The translations under genes were made by a program, and so were the position numbers. From the NCBI GenBank assembly GCA_000434915.1, contig FR882087.1:1-64000 (forward strand): DNA of 64,000 nucleotides, written 5' to 3'. Of this stretch, positions 1 to 7,800 are shown piece by piece (positions within the stretch are counted from its first letter, which is position 1; every line of letters begins with the position of its first letter). Below the pieces are notes generated by a model, which ran no database searches, was not told the origin of the DNA, and saw nothing but the letters and a program-made list of their open reading frames with translations. This stretch comes from Ruminococcus sp. CAG:563 (lineage in GTDB: Bacteria > Bacillota > Clostridia > Oscillospirales > Acutalibacteraceae).

Positions 1-538
1 CTGAGGGCACCTCTGTAGGAATATTGTTTGCAACAGAAGCTGTAACTTCCTTGTTGTCTGCACCTGTGCAGCTTTCAATTGTAGCAACGATATCGCTTGC
101 AACAATCTTTTCCTTAGCCGATGAGGTCTTCTTGAATGTGAAGATGAAGACATCACCCTTTGCATCGTATGCGTTAACAGAAGCAAAAGATACTTTACCG
201 TTCTTCTTGTTAGATGCATATATTGGGTCAACTTCCTGATCATTAGCGAAGTCCTTGTATGCCTGTGACTTCTCAATCGAATCAAGTGTCAAACCGGTAT
301 TTTTAGCGGTTTTGTCCCAGTCTGAAGCATTAACTCTAAAGTCGATTGCTGTAAAGCTACCGTCTACAAGAGTGAATGCAACCTTAACCTCGTCCTTGGA
401 CTCTGAAACAACGTTTACAGAGAACTTCGGAGCCGAAGCAGCGAATGCAGAAACAAGCATTGCAACTGTAACGCCGATAACCAAAGTTACGGAGAGAACA
501 GCTGACAGGATTTTTGCAATCTTATTCATTGTAATCAC
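1..538 (-). CDS. Secreted cohesin-like protein, C-terminus beyond the window edge
   Basis: Reading leftwards, the frame is open from the start to the window edge, so only about 179 residues are seen. AGGAG at 545-549 lies six bases from a GTG at 536-538. An in-frame ATG at 527-529 is the alternative start. The N-terminus is a signal peptide (MNKIAKILSAVLSVTLVIG...AFA). The mature part starts KFSVNVVSES and runs as alternating beta strands, with motifs such as FTAIDFRVN and VSFASVNAYD. It closely resembles the first domain of the protein at 9790-10611 (FAVNVVSES, LDFEVKLS), so the two are paralogues. The beta-sandwich pattern is like cohesin or cohesin-related carbohydrate-binding domains; that assignment is inference. 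A C-terminal anchor may lie off the left edge. Confidence 0.75.
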   Translation of the reverse strand, partial: MITMNKIAKILSAVLSVTLVIGVTVAMLVSAFAASAPKFSVNVVSESKDEVKVAFTLVDGSFTAIDFRVNASDWDKTAKNTGLTLDSIEKSQAYKDFANDQEVDPIYASNKKNGKVSFASVNAYDAKGDVFIFTFKKTSSAKEKIVASDIVATIESCTGADNKEVTASVANNIPTEVPS

Positions 539-639
539 CAATTTCTCCTTCATTAGAATTTGTACTTGGAGTACATGGATTATTTATTAGACATTGCCGC
601 CAATAGGCGAATAGGAGGCAATGAGCTAACCTAAGTTAA

Positions 640-1629
640 TTAATAGCCGAATTTTGAATATGATGTGGAATTGTTTCCCGTCATAGACATTTCGACTGTA
701 AGCTTTACAAATCCAACGGCTGTCGTAACCTTTGAATTTGAAACATTTTTTACGGACCAATCTATGCTTACGAATTCATAGCTTGACGGATTGATTTCAC
801 ACCGGAGAATACAATTCTCATATGTGAAGTTAAAAGCGTCGATTTTGGCTTTTACGCCATCAAGCGAATTGTTGTCCGCAAGAGCTTTCTTGGCTGAATC
901 ATATGACATCTGACCGAGAACCTTAACGATCTGACTGCTTTCGGTCGGATTCTTTTCGTTCTTAAATTTAACGGTCAAAAGATAATTGCCTTTTTCGTTT
1001 TTCTTACACTCAATCGAAGCAAGCTCCAATAACCTTGAAAGGTCAAAAGTACCGACCATTTTCTGAGCGGATTCCTCGGCCTTTTGCTGAACGATTTTGG
1101 TGTATGTTTTGGGTGCGGTGGTGTACTGCTTCTTTGCATCCTCCGCAGCCTGCTTGAGGAGATCGTCCGAAATCAAAGAACTGTTTGACGTCACTTTTAC
1201 ATCGTCAACGGTTTCCGAGGGTGTCTGCTGGAATGTATACGACGGAAGAATTTTCTTTGAATATTCAACGGCCTTGTTGAATACGGTAACGGCAGTTTTT
1301 GCGTCAACCGAGGTATTGTTAACTCCTTCGGCTTTGAATTTTTGTATCAATCCGACGGAATATCTCAAAATCTCAAGCGCATCGGAAGAGTTTACTTTTT
1401 TGTCGGCATTGACATCGGCACGAATAAATTCATCGGATGTCAAATCCCTTTTGCCGACACTGTATGTCAATGCAGCCAAAGCATCGGAAGAATTGACGAA
1501 CGAATCGCCGTTTATATCACCGTAGGCTATGCCTTTTGCACTGCCCGAAATCGGCAGAGATACCGCCGCAGATGCAGCGATAACAAGCGAAATAATGCCT
1601 GATATGGCTTTTTTGGAAAAATTTTTCAT
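640..1629 (-). CDS. Secreted protein with N-terminal type I dockerin
   Basis: The 329-residue product has a signal peptide (residues 1-31) followed directly by a complete dockerin at about 36-93. Its two calcium loops read GDINGDSFVNSSDAL and ADVNADKKVNSSDAL, each followed by a helix ending in YSVG. The remaining 235 residues have no recognisable enzyme motif. They look like a helical stretch (about 105-200) followed by a beta-rich domain with an aromatic tail. Dockerins bind cohesins on scaffoldins, so the protein is probably docked at the cell surface. The sequence shows no catalytic function. The protein at 21801-22646 has the same layout (N-terminal dockerin, unknown domain, aromatic tail). 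Confidence 0.92.
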   Translation of the reverse strand: MKNFSKKAISGIISLVIAASAAVSLPISGSAKGIAYGDINGDSFVNSSDALAALTYSVGKRDLTSDEFIRADVNADKKVNSSDALEILRYSVGLIQKFKAEGVNNTSVDAKTAVTVFNKAVEYSKKILPSYTFQQTPSETVDDVKVTSNSSLISDDLLKQAAEDAKKQYTTAPKTYTKIVQQKAEESAQKMVGTFDLSRLLELASIECKKNEKGNYLLTVKFKNEKNPTESSQIVKVLGQMSYDSAKKALADNNSLDGVKAKIDAFNFTYENCILRCEINPSSYEFVSIDWSVKNVSNSKVTTAVGFVKLTVEMSMTGNNSTSYSKFGY

Positions 1630-1682
1630 CTCTTACGTCCCTCTCTTGTAAAAATGCATAAACACTCATGCTATTTTTACAA

Positions 1683-1711
1683 ATTATATAACAAACAGCT
1701 TAAGTTGTCAA
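1683..1711 (-). promoter_or_regulatory. Sigma-A promoter of the 640-1629 dockerin gene
   Basis: On the minus strand TTGACA (1706-1711) and TATAAT (1683-1688) are both perfect consensus with a 17-base spacer. They sit about 54 bases upstream of the start codon. Confidence 0.85.
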
Positions 1712-1762
1712 TAGCCAATTTAAGGCTTATACGGATTCGGATAATTTAAGAAATGCAAACCG

Positions 1763-1791
1763 TTGACTTTTTCCGAAATATAATATATAAT
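1763..1791 (+). promoter_or_regulatory. Sigma-A promoter of the 1819-2682 / 2704-3729 dockerin genes
   Basis: TTGACT (1763-1768), a 17-base spacer and TATAAT (1786-1791) lie just upstream of GGAGG at 1813-1817 and the ATG at 1825. This promoter is back-to-back with the one serving the leftward dockerin gene, so three dockerin genes are expressed from one intergenic region. Confidence 0.85.
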
Positions 1792-1818
1792 ACAAATAAA
1801 TTATAATGTATCGGAGGA

Positions 1819-2682
1819 ATGGAAATGAAGAAAATTTCATCTTTGTGTGCTGTGGTGCTCGCAATGATTATTGCTTTTTCGTGTCTGATGATCCCGACCT
1901 CGGCACTCAGCGTGCGGATAGATCGCAAGCCTGATCAGCTGACGTTCCATCAGGGCGTTGATTGGATGTATTCCAAGGAAGGCGACATTATACTCATGAA
2001 GGGCAGTCTTAATCTTTCCGGAACCGTGCTCACCTTTAACGGCAAAACGGTTGAATACAAGAGAGGCACGACCGGTCCGAATATGTATGCAAAAAGCGAT
2101 TCCGGCACATGGAAAGCAGGAAAAAACCGTATACGCATCTATTGCGACAGCTTTGACAGCAATTATGCTCTCTGCGATGTAACTTTCTCATCCGTCAAAA
2201 GCATAAGCATTGTCAGAACGCCGAAAACAAAGCTCGTGCTTGGCGTCGAATGGAACATGGGTATCAACAAAGACGTTGAAATGACAAGGTATGACCTCAC
2301 GGGCACAATCATCAAGGCAACTTATGACGATTCAACCGTTCAGGAGATTTCTGCTCCCAACGCATGCCTCGGCTGGTCAATCCCGGAGAATACGGACGTC
2401 GTAATGCCGGGCAGCAACACGCTTTATATTACTTTCTGCGGTAAGAAAGCACCGTTCAACGTGAACTTTATTACCGAAACAAAGTTCAATAAGGGCGATG
2501 TCAGCCTTGACGGAAAAGTCAATTCGTATGATGCGCTGCAGGTTCTTCAGTATTCGACAGGTCTTATCACAATCAGTCCGACTCAGATTTCTCTCGGTGA
2601 TGTTGACGGCAATTCCAAAATCAATTCCGTAGACGCACTCAATATTCTTCAGTACGTTGTCGGAATCAAAAAATCCCTTTAA
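1819..2682 (+). CDS. Secreted Ig-like protein with C-terminal dockerin
   Basis: A 287-residue secreted protein; the ATG at 1825 (MKKISSLCAV) fits the GGAGG at 1813-1817 better than the ATG at 1819. After a signal peptide ending at TSALS come two beta-rich modules (about 30-125 and 130-215). The second, with GTIIKATYDDSTVQEIS, resembles bacterial Ig-like domains. A complete dockerin follows at about 225-287 (GDVSLDGKVNSYDAL; GDVDGNSKINSVDAL). The order (binding modules first, dockerin last) is the reverse of the neighbouring dockerin proteins. There is no catalytic motif. It is followed after 21 bases by another dockerin gene, so the two are probably co-transcribed. Confidence 0.9.
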   Translation: MEMKKISSLCAVVLAMIIAFSCLMIPTSALSVRIDRKPDQLTFHQGVDWMYSKEGDIILMKGSLNLSGTVLTFNGKTVEYKRGTTGPNMYAKSDSGTWKAGKNRIRIYCDSFDSNYALCDVTFSSVKSISIVRTPKTKLVLGVEWNMGINKDVEMTRYDLTGTIIKATYDDSTVQEISAPNACLGWSIPENTDVVMPGSNTLYITFCGKKAPFNVNFITETKFNKGDVSLDGKVNSYDALQVLQYSTGLITISPTQISLGDVDGNSKINSVDALNILQYVVGIKKSL

Positions 2683-2703
2683 TAAACAGGAGGAAGAAAG
2701 AAA

Positions 2704-3729
2704 ATGAAAGTATTTCAGAAAATTATTTGTGCGATAGTTTCTCTGTCTGTCGTTGTTGCAACAATGACATGCATGGCAACCTCGTCGGCCGCTGTCGCAA
2801 ACACACCCGGTGACGTAAACAGTGACGGCTCGATCAACTCGTTTGACGCTCTTTCGATTGTCAGATATTGCACCGGTGCCGACACACTCACAAAGGCTGA
2901 GATCGTTGCCGCCGACGCAGACCTCGACGGTAAGGTAACGTCAGCGGACGCACTCTATATTCTCCAGTTCTCGGCAGGAATTATTGACAGGTTCCCGGCT
3001 CAGACAGGTGAGGGCAGAATTCATATTTTCGGCGACTTCTACTATGACAAAGCGACCGGAAAGGTAACAAATACCGACGGTTCGGGTCTCCTCGGCTTCT
3101 CTTATGACGCTAAGGACGGCGCATTCTACGCATCAACTTATGCATGGCAGAGAACGTTTGGTTATACATATCTTTATGACGTAGCTGCCCCGCTTATTGT
3201 ATGCTGCTTCGACACAAGCCGTATCTTCTTTGATTATAACGGAATGGAATGGATGGTTCAGCTTTGGAAGGGCCAGTACGGCTTTGTTCTTAACGGCTGT
3301 GAAATCGGTCTTTATTATCGTGATTTTGATGACGATGAGCTTGTTGACGCAAACGGCAGAAAGTTCTATAAATGTGCCGACGATGAAATGCTTATGCAGA
3401 TGGAGCTTACAATGTACAAGAACGATACTTTGTTCTTCCACCGCAGCAAGCAGTATTCATGGTGGCTTACGGGATTCAAGCCGGGCGTTCTTGATTCGTC
3501 AGGATATACGGCGGAGTCAACTCAGGTTCTCAAGGTAAGCGCAACGATTTACTTCACGGAAGAGGCCATGATGGATGCGTTCATCGGCGGACTTGAGAAG
3601 TGCACCGAGATTGAGCACAATGCATCAAAGCATAAACGTCCCATTAAGTACGAAAACGGCAAGTTCACAAACGGTTGCGGTTACACAGTTGACAGAGCTC
3701 AGAAGTCTGTAACCTTCTCATGGCAGTAA
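2704..3729 (+). CDS. Secreted protein: N-terminal dockerin plus DUF4474-like domain
   Basis: The 341-residue product has a signal peptide (1-30) and a dockerin at about 35-97 (GDVNSDGSINSFDAL; ADADLDGKVTSADAL). A 240-residue C-terminal domain includes FFDYNGMEWMVQLWKGQYG and EIGLYYRD. The DYNGxEWMxQxWKGxYG signature matches what I know of DUF4474, a secreted Clostridia domain of unknown function. GGAGGAAG at 2690-2697 sets the ATG at 2704. It is second in an operon with the Ig-like dockerin protein and closed by a strong terminator. No catalytic residues can be named. Confidence 0.88.
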   Translation: MKVFQKIICAIVSLSVVVATMTCMATSSAAVANTPGDVNSDGSINSFDALSIVRYCTGADTLTKAEIVAADADLDGKVTSADALYILQFSAGIIDRFPAQTGEGRIHIFGDFYYDKATGKVTNTDGSGLLGFSYDAKDGAFYASTYAWQRTFGYTYLYDVAAPLIVCCFDTSRIFFDYNGMEWMVQLWKGQYGFVLNGCEIGLYYRDFDDDELVDANGRKFYKCADDEMLMQMELTMYKNDTLFFHRSKQYSWWLTGFKPGVLDSSGYTAESTQVLKVSATIYFTEEAMMDAFIGGLEKCTEIEHNASKHKRPIKYENGKFTNGCGYTVDRAQKSVTFSWQ

Positions 3730-3747
3730 TTCATTAAGCAATAAAAC

Positions 3748-3777
3748 AAACCCTATCGCACAGCGATAGGGTTTTTC
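3748..3777 (+). terminator. Rho-independent terminator after the dockerin operon
   Basis: AAACCCTATCG (3748-3758) pairs with CGATAGGGTTT (3763-3773), followed by TTTTT. The left flank is A-rich (T-rich on the minus strand), so it can also end the leftward iron-regulator transcript. Confidence 0.9.
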
Positions 3778-3826
3778 TATATATAAGTTATAATACATAT
3801 TATAATATACAGCCGCATATATTGGT

Positions 3827-4192
3827 TTAGTTCTTAGGAAAATGAGATTTTATTGCCGCAAAGGATTCGTCGCTGATGTCATGCTCGATTTTGCAGGCGT
3901 CCTCGGCAGCAATTTCGGGATTTACGCCCAGCCGGACAAGAAAATCCGTCAGAACAGTATGACGCTCATAGATTTTTTTCGCAATATGAAGTCCGTCGGC
4001 GGTTAAAGTGATGTAGCCGTCTTTATCGACAACAATATAGTCGCCGCTTTTGAGCAGGCCGACAGCACGGCATACGCTCGGTTTGGAAAATCCCATATAT
4101 TCGGCAACGTCAAGCGACCTGACGGCACTGCTTTTCTTTGAAAGAACATATATTGTTTCGAGATACATCTCTCCGGATTCCTGTAAATGCAT
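3827..4192 (-). CDS. DtxR/IdeR-type iron-dependent repressor, short form
   Basis: The 121-residue regulator has an N-terminal winged helix and the family's metal-binding dimerisation helices. Residues fit the iron-sensing DtxR/IdeR branch rather than MntR: Met9 in GEMYLETIY sits where DtxR has Met10 (MntR has Asp8). Cys100, Glu103 and His104 in DACKIEHDISDE match DtxR Cys102, Glu105 and His106. The C-terminal SH3-like domain of DtxR is missing, as in many Clostridia homologues. It is transcribed divergently from feoA-feoA-feoB. The intergenic region holds three palindromes with DtxR-like GTTAG/CTAAC half-sites, so it most likely represses ferrous iron uptake when iron is plentiful. Its start has GGAGG at 4199-4203. 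Confidence 0.9.
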   Translation of the reverse strand: MHLQESGEMYLETIYVLSKKSSAVRSLDVAEYMGFSKPSVCRAVGLLKSGDYIVVDKDGYITLTADGLHIAKKIYERHTVLTDFLVRLGVNPEIAAEDACKIEHDISDESFAAIKSHFPKN

Positions 4193-4221
4193 AATAAAGC
4201 CTCCAAAATTACATTACTAAT

Positions 4222-4250
4222 ATTGTACCACAATTATTTGGCAATTTCAA
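4222..4250 (-). promoter_or_regulatory. Promoter of the iron regulator
   Basis: On the minus strand TTGAAA (4245-4250), a 17-base spacer and TACAAT (4222-4227). No palindrome overlaps it. The nearest iron box (4304-4319) is about 55 bases upstream. Confidence 0.75.
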
Positions 4251-4303
4251 GCGAAGTAAAAATAACTTTCTTATTCCGAATACACAAATTAAACAGTATT
4301 TGA

Positions 4304-4319
4304 GTTAGTCCCTGCTAAC
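4304..4319. promoter_or_regulatory. Iron box 1 (GTTAGT-N4-GCTAAC)
   Basis: A near-perfect inverted repeat in the middle of the dtxR-like/feoA divergent region, 56 bases upstream of the feo -35. The half-sites match the GTTAG/CTAAC core of the DtxR consensus, but are five bases further apart than in the classical box. Confidence 0.65.
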
Positions 4320-4374
4320 CGTTTGTTCATACTGACAAATATCGTCGCAAAGTCCTAAAAAATTAATTTTTTTA

Positions 4375-4403
4375 TTGACATTTTTGCCTTTTGGCGATAA
4401 TAT
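4375..4403 (+). promoter_or_regulatory. feo operon promoter
   Basis: TTGACA (4375-4380), a 17-base spacer and TAATAT (4398-4403). Palindromes at 4411-4426 and 4443-4460 cover the expected transcription start and early transcribed region, the usual layout for repression. Confidence 0.75.
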
Positions 4404-4410
4404 TATTTTA

Positions 4411-4426
4411 GTTAGCGAGAGCTAAC
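4411..4426. promoter_or_regulatory. Iron box 2 (GTTAGC-GAGA-GCTAAC)
   Basis: A perfect 6-4-6 inverted repeat directly downstream of the feo -10 element, overlapping the likely +1. It is the best repressor site in the region. Confidence 0.75.
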
Positions 4427-4442
4427 CTTATTTAAAGCCTGC

Positions 4443-4460
4443 GGTTAGTCTAAACTAACC
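4443..4460. promoter_or_regulatory. Iron box 3 (GGTTAGT-CTAA-ACTAACC)
   Basis: A perfect 7-4-7 inverted repeat of the same architecture, 16 bases after box 2 and just before the feoA ribosome binding site. Box centres are 33 bases apart, about three helical turns, so two dimers could sit on the same DNA face. Confidence 0.75.
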
Positions 4461-4481
4461 GGCGGAAGTGAGGGATTAGCT

Positions 4482-4694
4482 ATGATGCCTTTGGCACTTG
4501 CAGATGTCGGTGAATTGAACACCATCAAAAAAATCGGCGGAAGTCCGGAAGTTAAGAAACATCTTGAAAATCTCGGATTTGTAGTCGGCGGTAACGTAAT
4601 GGTCATGAGCACGCTCGGCGGTAACGTAATCGTCAACGTGAAGGAAGCCAGAATCGCTATCAGCGAGGAAATGGCGAGAAAAATTATGGTCTGA
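4482..4694 (+). CDS. feoA: FeoA-like SH3-fold protein, first copy
   Basis: The 70-residue product has a FeoA domain throughout (MMPLALADVGELNTIKKIGG, then HLENLGFVVGGNVMVM and VIVNVKEARIAISEEMARKIMV). FeoA is a small cytoplasmic SH3-like protein thought to assist FeoB. This is the first gene of the operon, directly after the iron boxes. GAGGG at 4470-4474 serves either of two adjacent ATG codons. It diverges from the second copy at 4753, and such tandem feoA genes are frequent in Clostridia. Confidence 0.93.
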   Translation: MMPLALADVGELNTIKKIGGSPEVKKHLENLGFVVGGNVMVMSTLGGNVIVNVKEARIAISEEMARKIMV

Positions 4695-4752
4695 TTCGTA
4701 GTAATCGAATACCGGGAAAACGGTATTTTAAATAATCTGTATATTAAGGAGG

Positions 4753-4983
4753 ATGAGACAGATGAAAACTTTAAAGGAAGCAAAGGTTGGCTCAACAGTC
4801 AAGGTTGTTAAGCTCCACGGCGAGGGTGCGGTTAAGCGCAGAATCATGGACATGGGCATCACCAGAGGCGTTGAGGTTTATATCCGTAAGGTTGCTCCGC
4901 TCGGAGACCCTGTTGAAGTTAAAGTCCGTGGCTATGAGCTTTCGCTCAGAAAAGCCGACGCAGAAATGATTGAGGTTGAGTAA
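4753..4983 (+). CDS. feoA: FeoA-like SH3-fold protein, second copy
   Basis: The 76-residue product has the conserved pattern LKEAKVGSTVKVVKLHGEG, RRIMDMGITRGVEVYIRKVAPLGDPVEVKVRGYELSLRKADAEMI, closer to canonical FeoA than copy one. AAGGAGG at 4746-4752 runs right up to the ATG at 4753; another ATG at 4762 (MKTLKEAK) is better spaced and is the likelier start. It lies 58 bases after copy one. It is followed by an intrinsic terminator and a fourth iron box before feoB. Confidence 0.93.
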   Translation: MRQMKTLKEAKVGSTVKVVKLHGEGAVKRRIMDMGITRGVEVYIRKVAPLGDPVEVKVRGYELSLRKADAEMIEVE

Positions 4984-5003
4984 TTCGTCTTAGCTGACAC
5001 AAA

Positions 5004-5026
5004 AGGGTTTTAAAACCCTATTTTTT
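5004..5026 (+). terminator. Terminator between feoA2 and feoB
   Basis: The perfect palindrome AGGGTTTTAAAACCCT (5004-5019) is followed by six T residues (5021-5026). It lies inside the operon and could reduce feoB expression relative to feoA. Confidence 0.75.
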
Positions 5027-5036
5027 AGAAATCACG

Positions 5037-5052
5037 ATTAGCCTAAGCTAAT
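5037..5052. promoter_or_regulatory. Iron box 4 upstream of feoB (ATTAGC-CTAA-GCTAAT)
   Basis: A perfect 6-4-6 inverted repeat ending 19 bases before the feoB start and following an internal terminator. It has the same half-site geometry as the boxes before feoA. Confidence 0.7.
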
Positions 5053-5071
5053 TGAAAGAGAGGAATTTGGT

Positions 5072-7570
5072 ATGAATTTACGTATTGCCCTTGCGGGTAA
5101 CCCGAACTGCGGTAAAACCACGTTGTTCAATGCGCTGACCGGTTCAAATCAGTATGTTGGTAACTGGCCGGGCGTTACGGTTGAGAAAAAGGAAGGTAAG
5201 CTCAAGAAGCATGACGGCGTTATCATCACCGACCTTCCCGGTATTTATTCGCTTTCTCCGTACACCTTGGAGGAAGTTGTTGCAAGAAATTATCTTATCG
5301 GCGAGCGCCCCGATGCAATTCTTAATATCATCGACGGTACAAACCTTGAGAGAAACCTTTATCTTACAACCCAGCTCACGGAGCTTGGAATTCCGGTTGT
5401 AGTTGCAATCAACATGATCGATGTCGTTAAGAAGAACGGCGATAAGATCAACATTCAGGAGCTTTCACGTCAGCTCGGCTGCAAGGTAGTTGAGATTTCC
5501 GCCCTTAAGGGAACAGGAATTCACGAAGCGGCGGAAGCGGCTATCGACGCTGCAAAGAACGGCAAGACAGTTCCTATGCACACCTTCTCAGGCTGCGTTG
5601 AGCATGCTATCGCTCATATCGAGGAAGCGGCTGTTCACAATATGCCCGAGGAGCAGCAGAGATGGTACGCCATCAAGATTTTTGAGCGTGACGACAAGGT
5701 TCTCGGAAATCTTAATATAGACAAGGCTGTTATGGATCATATCGAAAACGATATCAAGGCAGCCGAGGAGGAAATGGATGATGACGCAGAGTCCATCATA
5801 ACAAACGAGAGATATATTTACATATCCTCAATCATCAAGGCTTGCTACAAGAAAAAGAATGCCGGCAAGCTTTCAACCTCCGATAAGATCGACCGTGTTG
5901 TTACAAACCGTTGGCTCGGACTTCCGATCTTCGCCGTTATCATGTTCCTTGTTTACTGGATCGCAATGGTCGGCGTTGGTGCTCCGGCAACAGACTGGAT
6001 GAATGACGGTGTGTTCGGCGACGGCTGGCACCTCTTCGGAATAGGTTCATCTGCTTACAACGAAAAGGCCGATGATTATACAAATGCAACGGAAGCTGCT
6101 CAGGCATTCGTTGATTTCGACACAGAGGCTGAGGACTTTGACGCAGACAAGACAATAGAAGAACTCAAGAGCTTCAAGACTGACAAGCAGTCGGCGGTTA
6201 TCGGCGTTGAGGATGAGGAAACACTCGCTATCAACGACATGACAGCTTACTACAGCGAGATTCCGTCGAATGCCGACAAGGATTCAACAATCGGTATGAC
6301 TTACCTTGAGGCTGTTGATTATCTCGGCAAAAACGGCTTTGACGAGCCTGACCCGGCTGACTACGGCGTATGGGTTCCCGGTATTCCGACACTCATCGGA
6401 AACGCTTTTGAAAACAGCAATGTTGCCGAGTGGCTCCAGGGACTTGTCCTTGACGGTATCGTAGCCGGTGTCGGCGCGGTTCTCGGATTCGTTCCTCAGA
6501 TGCTCGTTCTTTTCCTTCTCCTTGCATTCCTTGAGGGCTGCGGTTATATGTCACGTATAGCCTTCGTTCTTGACCGTATCTTCAGAAAGTTCGGTCTTTC
6601 GGGTAAATCCTTCATCCCGATGCTTATCGGTACAGGCTGCGGCGTTCCCGGTATCATGGCTTCAAGAACCATCGAAAACGAGCGTGACCGCCGTATGACA
6701 ATCATGACAACAACATTTATTCCCTGCTCGGCTAAGGTTCCGTTTATCGGAATGATCGCAGGTGCACTCTTCGGAGGCTCAGCTATTGTTTCGACTTCGG
6801 CTTACTTCATCGGTATGCTTGCAATCATCTGCTCCGGTATCATGCTTAAGAAGACAAAGATCTTCTCCGGCGATCCTGCTCCGTTCGTTATGGAGCTTCC
6901 GGCTTACCACTGGCCGACAGTTTCAAATGTTCTTCGCTCAACATGGGAGCGTGGCTGGTCATTCATCAAAAAGGCAGGTACGATTATCCTTCTTTCAACA
7001 ATCTTTGTTTGGTTCACAACTTACTTCGGTGTTGTTGACGGAGCATTCAGAATGCTCTCTGAGGATGAGATCGACTCCTCAATCCTTGCAAAGATCGGCA
7101 GCGTGATCGCCGTAATCTTCAGACCTCTCGGCTGGGGCAACTGGCAGGCGGCTGTTGCATCAATCACAGGTCTTGTTGCAAAGGAGAACATCGTCGGCAC
7201 ACTCGGTATCCTTTACGGCGGCGGAGACGGAACGGTTTACAGCAACATCGCAGCAGCCTTCACGGGTATCACCGCTTACTCATTCCTCGTATTCAATCTT
7301 CTTTGCGCTCCCTGCTTCGCAGCAATCGGTGCTATCAAGCGTGAGATGAACAACGCTAAGTGGACATGGTTCGCAATCGCTTATCAGTGCGGCTTTGCAT
7401 ACTGCATCGCCCTCATGGTAAACCAGTTCGGCAACATCTTTGTCGGCAAGGCAAACGTTATCGGCATCATCGTTGCGGCCGCTATCCTCATCGGTATGAT
7501 CTACATGCTCTTCTTCAAGAAGTACACCGAAGCAACAAAGCTTTCGCAGAACGTAAAGATTAAAAAATAA
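5072..7570 (+). CDS. feoB: Ferrous iron transporter FeoB
   Basis: The 832-residue ferrous iron permease has an N-terminal G domain: GNPNCGKTT (about 9-17), NWPGVTVEKKEG, DLPGIYSL, NMID and SALKG. This is followed by the helical GDI-like domain and a membrane part with two gate repeats. Conserved cysteine motifs are GTGCGVPG and IPCSAKVP. The first membrane helix (about 275-300) is separated from the next by an acidic extracytoplasmic insertion at about 305-430. That makes the protein longer than most FeoB (about 670-770 residues). The RBS is GAGAGAGGA at 5056-5064. It is followed by a FeoB-associated Cys-rich protein, and regulation by iron boxes is inferred. Confidence 0.97.
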   Translation: MNLRIALAGNPNCGKTTLFNALTGSNQYVGNWPGVTVEKKEGKLKKHDGVIITDLPGIYSLSPYTLEEVVARNYLIGERPDAILNIIDGTNLERNLYLTTQLTELGIPVVVAINMIDVVKKNGDKINIQELSRQLGCKVVEISALKGTGIHEAAEAAIDAAKNGKTVPMHTFSGCVEHAIAHIEEAAVHNMPEEQQRWYAIKIFERDDKVLGNLNIDKAVMDHIENDIKAAEEEMDDDAESIITNERYIYISSIIKACYKKKNAGKLSTSDKIDRVVTNRWLGLPIFAVIMFLVYWIAMVGVGAPATDWMNDGVFGDGWHLFGIGSSAYNEKADDYTNATEAAQAFVDFDTEAEDFDADKTIEELKSFKTDKQSAVIGVEDEETLAINDMTAYYSEIPSNADKDSTIGMTYLEAVDYLGKNGFDEPDPADYGVWVPGIPTLIGNAFENSNVAEWLQGLVLDGIVAGVGAVLGFVPQMLVLFLLLAFLEGCGYMSRIAFVLDRIFRKFGLSGKSFIPMLIGTGCGVPGIMASRTIENERDRRMTIMTTTFIPCSAKVPFIGMIAGALFGGSAIVSTSAYFIGMLAIICSGIMLKKTKIFSGDPAPFVMELPAYHWPTVSNVLRSTWERGWSFIKKAGTIILLSTIFVWFTTYFGVVDGAFRMLSEDEIDSSILAKIGSVIAVIFRPLGWGNWQAAVASITGLVAKENIVGTLGILYGGGDGTVYSNIAAAFTGITAYSFLVFNLLCAPCFAAIGAIKREMNNAKWTWFAIAYQCGFAYCIALMVNQFGNIFVGKANVIGIIVAAAILIGMIYMLFFKKYTEATKLSQNVKIKK

Positions 7571-7632
7571 AACTAAGGGCAATACCGCAATTTGTGCGAG
7601 CCCTCTAATTCAACGTGAAAGGAACTGATATT

Positions 7633-7800
7633 ATGATTTCATGGATTTCACAAAACCTTGCAACCATTATTATATGCCTTGTGCTTGCGCTTATCGTCAC
7701 CTTGATAATTGTGGGCTTGGTGAAGGATAAGAAAAAAGGCAAATCCTCCTGCGGTTGTAATTGTGCAAACTGTGCAATGAGAGGTTCCTGCCATAAATAG
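7633..7800 (+). CDS. FeoB-associated Cys-rich membrane protein
   Basis: The 55-residue product has one N-terminal membrane helix (about 8-30) and a basic, Cys-rich tail (CGCNCANCAMRGSCHK). This is the pattern of the small FeoB-associated Cys-rich proteins found after feoB in anaerobes, thought to help handle iron. The ATG at 7633 is chosen because AAAGGA at 7618-7623 lies nine bases upstream. A GTG at 7615 would overlap that site. Confidence 0.85.
   Translation: MISWISQNLATIIICLVLALIVTLIIVGLVKDKKKGKSSCGCNCANCAMRGSCHK

Noticed and set aside
622..640. GCTAACCTAAGTTAA sequence near the first secreted gene, resembling an iron-box half-site
   Set aside because: It contains one exact DtxR-like half-site, but the partner half is everted and no promoter overlaps it.
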